Of a stretch of DNA of 64,000 nt, positions 8,128 to 17,932 are shown one piece after another. A model generated the notes under the pieces. That model ran no database searches and was not told the origin of the DNA. It worked only from the letters and a program-made list of their open reading frames with translations. Numbering within the stretch: the stretch's first letter is position 1; each line of letters opens with the position of its first letter. Origin of the DNA: an uncultured Dorea sp. GTDB lineage: Bacteria; Bacillota; Clostridia; Lachnospirales; Lachnospiraceae. A program made the position numbers and the translations under genes. The stretch lies in NCBI GenBank assembly GCA_910584265.1, contig CAJTZE010000005.1, forward strand, positions 23,634 through 87,633, given 5' to 3'.

Positions 8128-9948
8128 TCATTGATTATTCTTCAGCGAATAATCCCATTTCTTCAGCGTCAGGTTCGGATTATACATTGGATCCCCATTT
8201 TTCAATATATCGATCCATTTACATCTCATAAATTCTATTTCCGACTGGAATCTCCTGACTTTCTCTTTTGTGTCCTCCGCGCCTCTGGTCTTCGATTCAT
8301 AATGGTATAACTCGGCATAAGGATCATACACAATAAGATATTCCGCCTTTCTGACCTTCAGACATAAATCAACATCATTAAATGCAACCTTTAATTTTTC
8401 TTCAAATCCTCCAGCTTCTTCAAACACATCCCGCCTTATCATCATACAGGCCGCCGTTACAGCACTCAAATCCAATTGCAGGGAAGCCTTATGCATATAC
8501 CCGGAATATCCTTTCGGCAGACCTACAAACACGCTTCCTGCTATTCCTCCAATGCCGACAATAATACCGCCATGCTGAATGGTATCATCCGGATAATACA
8601 GCTTTGCGCCTACAATCCCGACTTCCTTTCTCTGGCAGTGGCTGAGCATCTCCCCAAGCCAGCCGCCATGGATAACCTCAATATCATTATTAAGGAAAAG
8701 TATATACTCACCTTTTGCCTTCCGCACTCCATAATTATTGATCGCAGAATAGTTAAATTCCCCCTCCCACTTTATAACCCTTACTCTGGGATCATCAATC
8801 GAGTTATAATAACGGAAGGTTCTCTCTTCCTCACTATTATTTTCAATAATTATTATTTCATAATTCGGATACTCCGTCTTATCAAATATAGAACGCAGGC
8901 ACTGCTCCAATGTTTCTGCCTGATCCTTATTCGGAATCAGAATAGAAACAAGCGGCCGGCCTTTCAGTTCGTACTTCACCCGGTAGAACCCCAGATCTTT
9001 TGTATGCAGCACCTCTGCCTGCACATGACAGCGTTTCAAATGCTGTTCTATCGCCCTTTTTCCGGCGTCGTATGCATACATTTTACTAATCGGATTATCT
9101 GCCGTCGACTCTTTGTGGATCCTCCAATGATACAAAACTTTAGGAATATGTTCTACTCTTTCTGCCTGTTCCACACAACGGAGAATCAGATCATAATCCT
9201 GTGCTCCGTTAAATTCTTTCCGGAATGCGCCGGCCGACTCCACAAGCTCCTTTTTTGCAACAAAGAAATGGCAGATATAATTATTTGACCTTAGCAAGTC
9301 CAGGTTAAAATCCGGCTTAAAATGCGGATTAAAACGCTCTTTCAAATCTGTTGACACCTTATCTTCATCTGTATAGATCACTTCAGCTTCCGGATAGGCG
9401 TTAAGCCTGTCAGCCACTTCATAAAGCGCGTTTGCCGTAAGCAGATCATCATGGTCTAATAATCCAATATATTCTCCAGATGCTATTTCTAATGCTGCAT
9501 TTGTATTTTGAGAAATCCCTTCATTTTCCGGCACATTTACAACTTTAATTCTTGAATCTTTCCGCTGGACAGTATCCAGTATCTGTCTTACACCAGCATG
9601 ATCCGGATTTGCATTCGCAATACAAAGTTCCCAATTTGAATAGGTTTGTCTCCGCACAGAATGTATCATCTGTTTCAAAAACAATTCCGGTGTATTATAT
9701 ACGGGGACCAAGATACTGATTTTCGGCATAAGTTCAAACTTATGCTCCCGCTGCTTTTCTAACACATCAACAGACGGATAGTGATACTTATACCATTGCG
9801 CATAATCAATTTCTTCCTTCTGGAAACGTTCTGTTAATTTTATCCAAAAACCTTTTGCTCCATAATGCTGGAAATAAAGTATCCCCTTTTTTATATTATA
9901 AGGGGATATCTTTTTAATTAAGTCAATATAATCAAGTCTTTTTACCAT
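8128..9948 (-). CDS. Two-domain family 2 glycosyltransferase
   Basis: 606 residues with two GT-A domains in tandem. The first (about 75-290) begins ISILVPVYNTPELFL and has DHDDLLT at the metal site. The second (about 335-580) begins VSILIPNKDQAETLEQ and has NNDIEV and a FNDVDLCLKVR acceptor motif. Such fusions usually add two sugars in succession or make a disaccharide repeat. ATG start with AGGCGAGG upstream, 3 nt after the stop of the RgpF-like gene, so tightly coupled. Likely builds the rhamnose-rich backbone in the cytoplasm before ABC export; this role is inferred from neighbours. Confidence 0.87.
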   Translation of the reverse strand: MVKRLDYIDLIKKISPYNIKKGILYFQHYGAKGFWIKLTERFQKEEIDYAQWYKYHYPSVDVLEKQREHKFELMPKISILVPVYNTPELFLKQMIHSVRRQTYSNWELCIANANPDHAGVRQILDTVQRKDSRIKVVNVPENEGISQNTNAALEIASGEYIGLLDHDDLLTANALYEVADRLNAYPEAEVIYTDEDKVSTDLKERFNPHFKPDFNLDLLRSNNYICHFFVAKKELVESAGAFRKEFNGAQDYDLILRCVEQAERVEHIPKVLYHWRIHKESTADNPISKMYAYDAGKRAIEQHLKRCHVQAEVLHTKDLGFYRVKYELKGRPLVSILIPNKDQAETLEQCLRSIFDKTEYPNYEIIIIENNSEEERTFRYYNSIDDPRVRVIKWEGEFNYSAINNYGVRKAKGEYILFLNNDIEVIHGGWLGEMLSHCQRKEVGIVGAKLYYPDDTIQHGGIIVGIGGIAGSVFVGLPKGYSGYMHKASLQLDLSAVTAACMMIRRDVFEEAGGFEEKLKVAFNDVDLCLKVRKAEYLIVYDPYAELYHYESKTRGAEDTKEKVRRFQSEIEFMRCKWIDILKNGDPMYNPNLTLKKWDYSLKNNQ

Positions 9949-9951
9949 AAA

Positions 9952-11898
9952 TCAAACCTCGCCTTTTACTTCCACACTGCAGGAATCCTCAAACCCCCTC
10001 AGCTTTTTCCAGCGCTTTCTTAATACAACATAAATCTTACTAGGCAAAATTCGTTTTAAAGTCTGTTTGATTCTATACTTAAAGGTTGCCTTAAAAGAGC
10101 CCTGAAGTGCAAAAACCTGATTTGTTTTTGCAATCATTTCATCATGGAATGGTCCTATTCCATGATTCACCAATACCTGATTATAACCTCTCACATAAAA
10201 GCGAAGGTTATTATATTCTATTGCCGCAAATTGTTCTGTCATACAGACAGAAGGATAATACCCTGCTTCTTGTACAATAAACGGATAAATCCTCTCGACC
10301 GCATGCAGAAGCGTACCGTCTATCTTGTTCGGCTCCGGCGGAAAATCTTCATATTTCCAATTCTTTGCATACAAAGGCTTCATAGCTTCCGGCCGGAACC
10401 AGAACATGGTTCCCAGCGGTGCAATCGGAGGTTTAAAAACATTCATTGGTATCGTAAGACCCAATTCCTTTGCAAGCTTTCTCGTTACATCATAATTCGG
10501 CCCCCACTCAAAACCAATGGTAGTGAAAAACGCACTGTGGTTCGGTTCTGGCGGAGATAAAATGCCAAGCCTTGGATTTTTTACAAATGTATCAATAATA
10601 TTCGCCACATATGTTTTATTTGACAGTATATTTTCAAAACATTTGTATGCAAAGGATGCACCTATGGTTCCAGGCGAAATCTGCGCTGTTTTTTTATCAT
10701 GTGCAAAGCATGCAATATCATAATCCATAATCACATCCTTCACGCCCACCAGAAGACTGCTCACATCTCTTCCCCGGTTTTGGATTACCCTTACTTCCAG
10801 CTTGTTGCAGGGCAGCTTCGAGAAAACCTTTTCGATTGCTTTCTTTTTCTTCTCTGTATCCGTTGTCAGATAGATATCCGCCTCCTTGGGCATGGCAGAT
10901 ACATATCTGTATGACTCCTCCAGCAGATCTTCAAAATATAAGTGCATAACCAATGCAATTTTCTTCTTTTTTACATTCTCTGCCAGATTCTCTTTAACGC
11001 ACTGATCCTTTGGAAGGATATACGTTAAATTCAAATTTTTTACGATATCATACTGATGGCAGTTTCTTAAAATAGTCTCCCATATAAAATCCACGTCATA
11101 ATCTGTTTCATCGCGAAGAAAATGAAACAGCTCTGTTGTCTGTTCTCCCGTCGTATTCTTCAAGAAATCATCTTCCATATGGAAAAAACTCCGCTTTTTA
11201 AATATTGGACAACGGCGTTCCTCCAGCAGTCTTCTGGGACACATCATCAGCGGATATCCGCTATAGCTTCTCAAGTCTTCACACTCTACAGAAACTGCCC
11301 ATTTAAATCCCATATCAGCAAATTTTTTTGTAAAAATAGATTCATGCTTCCCGACAGCCTGCATATAATCCTCGATCATCGGCATATGATCCCAGTATTC
11401 CTGAAACTCCCTGCTCTGTACGAGACTCCTTCTGCACGCAATCCAGTGAGATTGTATATGATCCGGAAGATAACCATATGGTGAATATCCAAAAGGATCT
11501 CCTTTTATCTTAAAATACTCCGTAAGCCCCCAGAAATCCACATCTTTTTCGTCCATTTTTTTGAACGTTTCGGCAAATGGATAAACCGGACCCATGATGG
11601 TATTATTCATCATAATTACTTCATCATAAGACTGAAGCTTCTCCCATCCAAATGATTCCAGCGCACTCTTATATGCCCAAACATCAAATCCTTTATTTTC
11701 ACGCCTCATAACTGTTCCATATCGTTCCAGAACCTTCCGGCTGTCCTCCTGCAGCCGGCCATTGCAGACAATAAAGATTTCTGACACATTCTTTTTCAGA
11801 TCATCCAAAAAGTATGGGACATACCTGTCTGCAATTCCTCTTCTGTCATAAAAGAAGTAGATGGCCAAACGCTTCGCATTCTCACTATTTATAAACAT
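9952..11898 (-). CDS. Rhamnan synthesis F (RgpF) family protein
   Basis: 648 residues. RgpF family members (Streptococcus rhamnose-glucose polysaccharide) take part in extending the polyrhamnose backbone. The N-terminal third (FINSENAKRLAIYFFYD, FIVCNGRL, GFDVWAYKSALE) and the C-terminal block (VIQNRGRDVSSLL, CFAHDKKT, LGILSPPEPNHS, GTMFWFRPEA, YPFIVQEAGYYPS) are family signatures. ATG chosen because AAAGGAC lies 6 nt upstream; an in-frame TTG six codons earlier lacks a good site. It is slightly longer than streptococcal RgpF, which is about 580 residues. Together with rfbABCD and the ABC exporter it makes a rhamnan product likely. Confidence 0.88.
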   Translation of the reverse strand: MFINSENAKRLAIYFFYDRRGIADRYVPYFLDDLKKNVSEIFIVCNGRLQEDSRKVLERYGTVMRRENKGFDVWAYKSALESFGWEKLQSYDEVIMMNNTIMGPVYPFAETFKKMDEKDVDFWGLTEYFKIKGDPFGYSPYGYLPDHIQSHWIACRRSLVQSREFQEYWDHMPMIEDYMQAVGKHESIFTKKFADMGFKWAVSVECEDLRSYSGYPLMMCPRRLLEERRCPIFKKRSFFHMEDDFLKNTTGEQTTELFHFLRDETDYDVDFIWETILRNCHQYDIVKNLNLTYILPKDQCVKENLAENVKKKKIALVMHLYFEDLLEESYRYVSAMPKEADIYLTTDTEKKKKAIEKVFSKLPCNKLEVRVIQNRGRDVSSLLVGVKDVIMDYDIACFAHDKKTAQISPGTIGASFAYKCFENILSNKTYVANIIDTFVKNPRLGILSPPEPNHSAFFTTIGFEWGPNYDVTRKLAKELGLTIPMNVFKPPIAPLGTMFWFRPEAMKPLYAKNWKYEDFPPEPNKIDGTLLHAVERIYPFIVQEAGYYPSVCMTEQFAAIEYNNLRFYVRGYNQVLVNHGIGPFHDEMIAKTNQVFALQGSFKATFKYRIKQTLKRILPSKIYVVLRKRWKKLRGFEDSCSVEVKGEV

Positions 11899-11928
11899 AA
11901 CTGTCCTTTCTCCCAATCCGTAATATTA

Positions 11929-14900
11929 TTAATATTGCTTTAATCTGCTAATAGAATTTAATATATGCTCGCCATATTCTGACCCGACTGCCCACTTCTG
12001 GCTTAATTCTTCCACTGTCGGCGCGGTTCCACGAAGCCATTCATACCACCGCTGATCCACACACGGCTGATTCAAAGGTTCTGTAGACGCATAGCATTTC
12101 AAATGCTGTATCTGAGCACGGATTCCCTCCCGTACGGTGCTGAAACGGTTTCCCTCAACTCCGTTTCCGGTTGCTCCTAGCCCGGCAAAATTATACTGAT
12201 CCGGCTTAACATCTCCTCCAAATTTCAAATATCCTGTTTCATGCATCGCCTGACAGAATGCAACCTCAGCCTTTACTCCCTCTGCTCTTGCTTCTTCCAG
12301 ATACATCTGGCAGAACTGCTCAATCGTAGGCGCTCCTCCTCTGGACAGTACGCCGTCATACCCCGCCACCTTTGTATATTTGTCATAAGCTGGATTATTC
12401 GCCTTGAAATACGCAGCCATCTGCAGTACATTCGTAGAGCTTTCGCCCATGATATAGTAAACATCCGTAAGCGCATATCCTATAAATTCATTAATCTGTC
12501 TGCCGGAGTCTGTCTCAATCTGATAACACAGCAGATAATCGCCGCCTGTTTCCGGAGTCCAGACAGCCGTGTCCGAGGATTTATTGCTTTCTTTTATCAA
12601 ATTCCAGGCTTTTCCATCATAAACCATATAACGGTATGTCAATCCATCTGTATAGGAAGCCGTAGATGCCGCTGATAAAGCAATCTTCATGTCCTTGATG
12701 AATTTCTGCGGTGATTTCAAATCTGAGCTAAAGCTTGTTATCCTTACGTTATTTTCTACAACACAGCCCATACTGTACGTGTAAACCTTTCCCTCTCTGT
12801 CTGTCACTTCCAGATACAGGAGATAGGTTCCCTCCTTCTCCGGCGTCCAGACAGCCGACGGGCTGCTGCTGTTCTCTGCAATCGTTTTCCACTTACTCAT
12901 ATCATATACCTTAAATGTATAGCGGGCTTTCGCATCATTTGTGGAAACATTTGCACTTAACTGAATCTGCCTGCTACTGTTGATCTTACCTACTGTAAGG
13001 CCGTTAATATTGACTCTATAAGGTTCAATTATATATCCTGCAAACCATTGAAGCACCCTTCCTGTCTTATCGATCACCTGAAAACATAGGGAGTAATTTC
13101 CGCTCTGAGACGGTGTCCAGATAACCTCGGACAAAGAATCGGATGAAGACAGTGTCCTCCAGTTCTTCCCATCGTATACTAAATATTCATATTTCAGTCC
13201 GTCCGGAAAAATTGTGCTCACCTGTCCGCTTAAGCTGATATCGCTTCCAATTGCCTGCGGTGAAGCGGTGCCCAGCTTCAATCCGGTAATCCTCAAATCA
13301 TCCTTCACTTCACAGCCCATAGCATAGCTGTATACCTTTCCGGTACTTCCCGCAACCTCTAAATTTAATAAATAAACCCCTGCTTTTCCAGGCTTCCATG
13401 CAGTATTTTTCTTCGTGCTGTCTTCACTTATTGTTGACCATTTCTGCATATCGTATGCTTTATATGTATATTTCAGATTATCATCATTGGTGCTGATTAC
13501 GGCATTCAGCGCAATTTCGCCCTTCTCATTCGGAGAACTCACATTAATTCCCTGAATCGTTACAAACGGCTCTGTGATATCATACCCCATAAAGCTCTGA
13601 TACACTTCACCGGATTTGGTAGCAATCTGGAAACAAAGCAGATAATTTCCGCCGGACTTCGGCATCCATACGGCACTTTTCAGTGAATCCTGCTTATCAA
13701 TAGAATACCAGCTCTTTCCATCATAATACATATATTCATATGTCGCTTCAACGCCTGCCGCAACAGAAGCCGACGCATTTAACGTAATCTTATTTCCAAT
13801 TCCCTGTGGCGAATTCTTATCCGCTGAGAAGGAATTGATTTTAACCAGTTCCGGAACTGCATATCCCATAGCATAGCTCTGTGTCTGCCCATCGCTGCTC
13901 TTTGCTTCAATATTAAGAAGATGCGCGCCTGATTTGTATGGCTTCCACACTACGCTCTTGTCCTTGACGGAAGAAGCAATATTTACCCACTTTTCCATAT
14001 CATATGCCTGATAGGTATATGTTACATCCGGATCATTTGTGCTGATATTTACGGAAAGGCTTATCTCCCCTTTACTATTCATCTGACTGGCATTCAAACC
14101 ATACAGCCGCATTTCGTTTCCAGTAACTTCAACCGATAGAAATGACTGATAAATCCTTCCACTGCCTGCCGTAATCTGATAGCACAAAAGATAATTACCG
14201 CTTTTTTGCGGCGTCCAGGCCGCACTGTCCTTACTGCTTCCAGTAATATCAGACCAATACTGCCCGTCATATGCAAGAAACTGATGCAAAGCATTTCCAT
14301 CTGACAGGGTCTTGTAAGATGCCTTCAGATTTACTGTCCCGCCCAGAGTAATGGAAGATTTATCACTTGTAAAGCTGCTAATATAGGCTCTCTCGGCTTC
14401 AACCACATATCCCATTGTATAAGGATGCTCTTTCCCCGTCGGCGTAACTGCCACAACATGAATCCAATAGGTTCCGCTCTGAGACGGCGCCCAAATGGCT
14501 GATGATGCAGTCGTATTATCTATTAATGTTGTCCAGACGTTTCTGCCCACATCATAAATCTGGTAACGATATTTCAAAGCTGTACTGTCGGTCACCACAT
14601 TTGGCGTTATCTGGATATTCATCCCATTCTGGCTTTCTTTCAAACTAAGACTCTCAATATTAACCGCAGGTTCGGCCACTTTATAATTAGACCATATAAT
14701 ATATTGTTTTATATCGCCCGCGCTATTCTTTGCCTCCATTCCAAGAATATAAGACTCGCTGGCTTCCTTTGGAATCCATTCAAATGAAGTACTGCTGGAA
14801 AAACTATTAAATTCCCTCCATGTTTTCCCATCATAATAAATAAAATGGTACTGGTTATACCCGCTTGGAATATATTGAGGATAAGCCGTCAAAACTACCT

Positions 14901-16365
14901 TATTTCCTACAACCGCCTGTCCTCCTGGTGCAACGCCAAAGGGTCCTCTTGCAAGATTTAAATGTTCGGCAATTGCTTTCGCATCAAGACGCCCCATCTC
15001 AGCCGTCTTCCCCTTGATGATAGCCGCATCACTGGAATTGGAAATAAAACCATGCTCGATCAAGAGAGATGGAAACCCGGAAAGAGTACTGTTTCGGATA
15101 ACGCTTAAATCATCCACCCAGTTTCCGTCACTATATTTATCTCCAATGGACTGCCGGTAATCAACGTCTACCCTTACTCCGCGGTTAGATAATCCTACCT
15201 GCGCCAGCTCATTAATGATCTTTTGCGCCAGAGGTTTCGCTTCTGTATTATATTTACTGTAATTTGAAATATATACCTCGACTCCTCTTGCCGCTGTTGC
15301 ACCTGCCGAATTCAGATGAAAGCTGACAAACAGATCCGCATTCTTACTCTTAGCATATGAGACTCTGTTTATCATGCATTGGCCATAATCCACGTTCGGC
15401 CATCTGGAATCTCCGTTCTCCTCTACCGTCATGTAGACCTCGACTCCGTTATACTGCTGAAGTTCGGCCCTGCACGCCTTGGCAATCTGCAGAGTGTATA
15501 CTTCCTCTCTTATATTATTCGCTGCGCTATATGCTCCATTGTGCTGATTATCATGTCCCGGATCAAGAACCACAACCGTATTTCCGGCGGCAGATGTTCT
15601 TGCCTTTCCTGGAGCATAGGACCTGCTCATATCCGGCTCATCCGCTACGATATCCAGTCCCTCTTCCAAGGATGATACTTCTCTCGCATTCCCGTTATCA
15701 TCAATAACCGTTACTGTTGTTTCTACATCTGCAGTGCTTTCTGTCTCTTTATTTATTACGGAAAAAAGCGCTTCTATTCCTTCACTATTTAAATCAATGA
15801 CTATTTCAATGCCATTCTCCACATACCTTACTTGTGTTATGGTATAATTTCCTATCGGCAGATCTGCCGGAAGCTCAAAAAGAGCCGCCCCATTGTTAAA
15901 CCGGCTCATGGAAGCAGTAAATTCCTCTCCCGATTCGTTTTGATAAATGATATCAGCCTGCTCAACACTGACATTTTTATCAAGAAAGCTTACAACTACA
16001 TTCTCAGCCTCTCCAAAGACAATCTGTCCCTGCTCAATATATGTATAGTCAATCACCTTCTCTTTTGAAACACTTTCCGGTACGTCCTGCTGAGCATCCG
16101 GCTGTATACCGGAAGATTCCTGCTGTCCCTTCTCCTCCTGCATCTCAGTACCTTCCGGAGAAGTATTTTCCGGCGCTTCATTCACTGCTTCCTGAGGCTG
16201 CTCCTCCGGTGTTTCGGGCGCTGTGTTCTGAGGCAGTCCCTCCTGCCCGGTTTCTGCAGTCCCGTCACCCATATCAGCGGCCGCTATCTGTAAAGGTGAT
16301 GCGAGCATAACAGCGATAAGCACCAAACCAATTAATCTTTTTGCTCTCCTCATGTTTTCTTTCAT
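11929..16365 (-). CDS. Giant secreted N-acetylmuramoyl-L-alanine amidase with nine Y_Y_Y-like repeats and C-terminal glucosaminidase
   Basis: 1478 residues. Signal peptide (about 1-31), a Glu/Pro/Gln-rich linker, a beta domain (100-210), then an Amidase_3 domain (263-470) with the zinc/catalytic residues visible: His271 in DPGHD, Glu287, His350 in SFHLN and Glu437 in IEHGF. Nine repeats of about 85 residues follow, from about 475 to 1300. From the third repeat on, two subtypes alternate: one with YMVYDGKxW and one with STND...YDMxKW. The end (about 1300-1478) is a glucosaminidase-type domain (EEARAEGVKAEVAFCQAMHETG, NFAGLGATG, GIRAQIQHLK). It should cut both peptide and glycan bonds. ATG has AAGGAGG very close upstream; an ATG four codons later is an alternative start. 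It lies inside the polysaccharide operon, 12 nt from its neighbour. Confidence 0.9.
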   Translation of the reverse strand: MKENMRRAKRLIGLVLIAVMLASPLQIAAADMGDGTAETGQEGLPQNTAPETPEEQPQEAVNEAPENTSPEGTEMQEEKGQQESSGIQPDAQQDVPESVSKEKVIDYTYIEQGQIVFGEAENVVVSFLDKNVSVEQADIIYQNESGEEFTASMSRFNNGAALFELPADLPIGNYTITQVRYVENGIEIVIDLNSEGIEALFSVINKETESTADVETTVTVIDDNGNAREVSSLEEGLDIVADEPDMSRSYAPGKARTSAAGNTVVVLDPGHDNQHNGAYSAANNIREEVYTLQIAKACRAELQQYNGVEVYMTVEENGDSRWPNVDYGQCMINRVSYAKSKNADLFVSFHLNSAGATAARGVEVYISNYSKYNTEAKPLAQKIINELAQVGLSNRGVRVDVDYRQSIGDKYSDGNWVDDLSVIRNSTLSGFPSLLIEHGFISNSSDAAIIKGKTAEMGRLDAKAIAEHLNLARGPFGVAPGGQAVVGNKVVLTAYPQYIPSGYNQYHFIYYDGKTWREFNSFSSSTSFEWIPKEASESYILGMEAKNSAGDIKQYIIWSNYKVAEPAVNIESLSLKESQNGMNIQITPNVVTDSTALKYRYQIYDVGRNVWTTLIDNTTASSAIWAPSQSGTYWIHVVAVTPTGKEHPYTMGYVVEAERAYISSFTSDKSSITLGGTVNLKASYKTLSDGNALHQFLAYDGQYWSDITGSSKDSAAWTPQKSGNYLLCYQITAGSGRIYQSFLSVEVTGNEMRLYGLNASQMNSKGEISLSVNISTNDPDVTYTYQAYDMEKWVNIASSVKDKSVVWKPYKSGAHLLNIEAKSSDGQTQSYAMGYAVPELVKINSFSADKNSPQGIGNKITLNASASVAAGVEATYEYMYYDGKSWYSIDKQDSLKSAVWMPKSGGNYLLCFQIATKSGEVYQSFMGYDITEPFVTIQGINVSSPNEKGEIALNAVISTNDDNLKYTYKAYDMQKWSTISEDSTKKNTAWKPGKAGVYLLNLEVAGSTGKVYSYAMGCEVKDDLRITGLKLGTASPQAIGSDISLSGQVSTIFPDGLKYEYLVYDGKNWRTLSSSDSLSEVIWTPSQSGNYSLCFQVIDKTGRVLQWFAGYIIEPYRVNINGLTVGKINSSRQIQLSANVSTNDAKARYTFKVYDMSKWKTIAENSSSPSAVWTPEKEGTYLLYLEVTDREGKVYTYSMGCVVENNVRITSFSSDLKSPQKFIKDMKIALSAASTASYTDGLTYRYMVYDGKAWNLIKESNKSSDTAVWTPETGGDYLLCYQIETDSGRQINEFIGYALTDVYYIMGESSTNVLQMAAYFKANNPAYDKYTKVAGYDGVLSRGGAPTIEQFCQMYLEEARAEGVKAEVAFCQAMHETGYLKFGGDVKPDQYNFAGLGATGNGVEGNRFSTVREGIRAQIQHLKCYASTEPLNQPCVDQRWYEWLRGTAPTVEELSQKWAVGSEYGEHILNSISRLKQY

Positions 16366-16386
16366 CCTCCTTATTATTACCTACTC

Positions 16387-17118
16387 CTATATTTTATTAT
16401 ACCTCTCCCACACTTTATCTACATCTGCATCCATAAGCATCTGCCCATGATTCAGAAGGATCGCCCGGCTGCAGACTTTCTTTACCTCTTCTATACTATG
16501 CGAAACGAACAGCAGTGTTGTTCCGCGTTCCAGCATCTCATGAATTCTTCTGTGGCATTTCGCCTGAAACTGCCAGTCTCCAACCGATAATATTTCATCG
16601 ACAATAAGGATATCCGGCGTATATATGGTTGCTACGGCAAACCCCAGCCTCGCAAACATTCCAGAAGAAAAATTCTTAATCGGCACATCCATAAAATCCT
16701 TCAGCTCAGAGAAATCTACAATATTCTGCATATTCTCCTCCAGCATCTCCTTTGGATAACCCAGAATTGCTCCATTTAAGAAAACATTCTCTGTAGCCGT
16801 CAGATCCATATCAAAACCTGCGCCAAGCTCAATCATCGGCGCCACACTTCCTTTTACATGAACGGCACCTTTGGTCGGTTTGAGAACGCCAGCCACCGTT
16901 TTCAGTAATGTACTTTTCCCCGAGCCGTTCTTTCCGACTAATCCGACAGCCTCTCCTTTTCCAACTTGGAAGTTAATATTCTGCAATGCCCAGAATTCAT
17001 CATAAGCTATCTGACGTTTCATCTTCTTAATCATAAACTCCTTCAGGCTGTCCACTCGTTCTCTGTACAAACGAAACATGACAGAAACGTCACTCACTTC
17101 AATGATCGAATCGCTCAC
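16387..17118 (-). CDS. ABC transporter ATP-binding protein for polysaccharide/teichoic acid export (Wzt/TagH type)
   Basis: 243 residues. Powers export of a lipid-linked polymer through the adjacent permease. Walker A GLVGKNGSGKST, ABC signature NFSSGMFARLGFAVA, Walker B ILIVDEIL, the SVGDWQFQAKC block characteristic of the Wzt/TagH branch, and FVSHS. It ends straight after the nucleotide-binding domain, so it lacks the C-terminal carbohydrate-recognition domain of Wzt proteins that read a capped chain end. GTG start with GGAGGAAGGATT upstream. The permease gene ends 11 nt before it. Confidence 0.93.
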   Translation of the reverse strand: MSDSIIEVSDVSVMFRLYRERVDSLKEFMIKKMKRQIAYDEFWALQNINFQVGKGEAVGLVGKNGSGKSTLLKTVAGVLKPTKGAVHVKGSVAPMIELGAGFDMDLTATENVFLNGAILGYPKEMLEENMQNIVDFSELKDFMDVPIKNFSSGMFARLGFAVATIYTPDILIVDEILSVGDWQFQAKCHRRIHEMLERGTTLLFVSHSIEEVKKVCSRAILLNHGQMLMDADVDKVWERYNKI

Positions 17119-17129
17119 AATCCTTCCTC

Positions 17130-17906
17130 CTATACTTTTAATATAAATGTATCCTGCTGCTTATAGAACGTCCAGAGTCCTAAAGTCATCGCAATCGTAC
17201 AGGAAAGAATACATTTCAAATGCAGTATTCCATCCGGAACCGTTCCATACATGATGACTTCGCGAAGCATTTCAATAATATTCGCCAGTGGATTAAGTCC
17301 AACTATTCCTGCAACCCAGTCTGGAAGTATTTCTATCGGATAAAAAATCGGCGTCAGATACATCAGGGCTGTGATCAGCACTCCATATAAATGCTGCAGA
17401 TCCCTGAATGTCACTACAAGCGCAGACAAAAGCAGTCCCATCCCTAATGAAAAAACAAAAATATAAAAAACGGGCATAAAAAGCAAAATAACTGTCCACT
17501 TAAGCTGTGTTCCCGTTGCAATAATTACAATGAGCAGCGCTGCGAAGGACGTCATTAAATTCACAAAACACGAGCAGATCTTGGACATGGGGAATAAATA
17601 CTTTGGAACATATACTTTTTTAATCAGGGCTGAATTTCCCAAAATGGATCCCATAGCCACTGTACTTGCTTCATTATAAAAGTTAAATATAACCTGTCCG
17701 CACATAAGATATACTGGGAAATTCTGAATATTGCCACGGAAAACATGGGAAAACACAATAGACATGATAACCATCATGCCCAAAGGATTCAGCACAGACC
17801 ACAGCATTCCCAAAACTGATCTTCTGTATTTTGTTTTTACATCTCTGTTTACTAACTCTTTCAGCAGCTCTTTATAGTCTAAGAAATTACGTATATAAGT
17901 AGACAC
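17130..17906 (-). CDS. ABC-2 type polysaccharide export permease (Wzm/TagG type)
   Basis: 258 residues with six predicted membrane helices, typical of ABC-2 exporters. The N-terminal amphipathic segment DYKELLKELVNRDVKTKYRRS and then LGMLWSVLNPLGMMVIM are the Wzm/TagG signature; a late FYPIEILPDW loop and LNPLANIIEMLRE also match. GTG start with GGAGGAAAGACGGC in front. It pairs with the ATPase gene downstream. The substrate is probably the rhamnose-containing polymer made by the adjacent transferases, an inference from gene order. Confidence 0.92.
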   Translation of the reverse strand: MSTYIRNFLDYKELLKELVNRDVKTKYRRSVLGMLWSVLNPLGMMVIMSIVFSHVFRGNIQNFPVYLMCGQVIFNFYNEASTVAMGSILGNSALIKKVYVPKYLFPMSKICSCFVNLMTSFAALLIVIIATGTQLKWTVILLFMPVFYIFVFSLGMGLLLSALVVTFRDLQHLYGVLITALMYLTPIFYPIEILPDWVAGIVGLNPLANIIEMLREVIMYGTVPDGILHLKCILSCTIAMTLGLWTFYKQQDTFILKV

Positions 17907-17932
17907 GCCGTCTTTCCTCCAATTCTGCCAAT

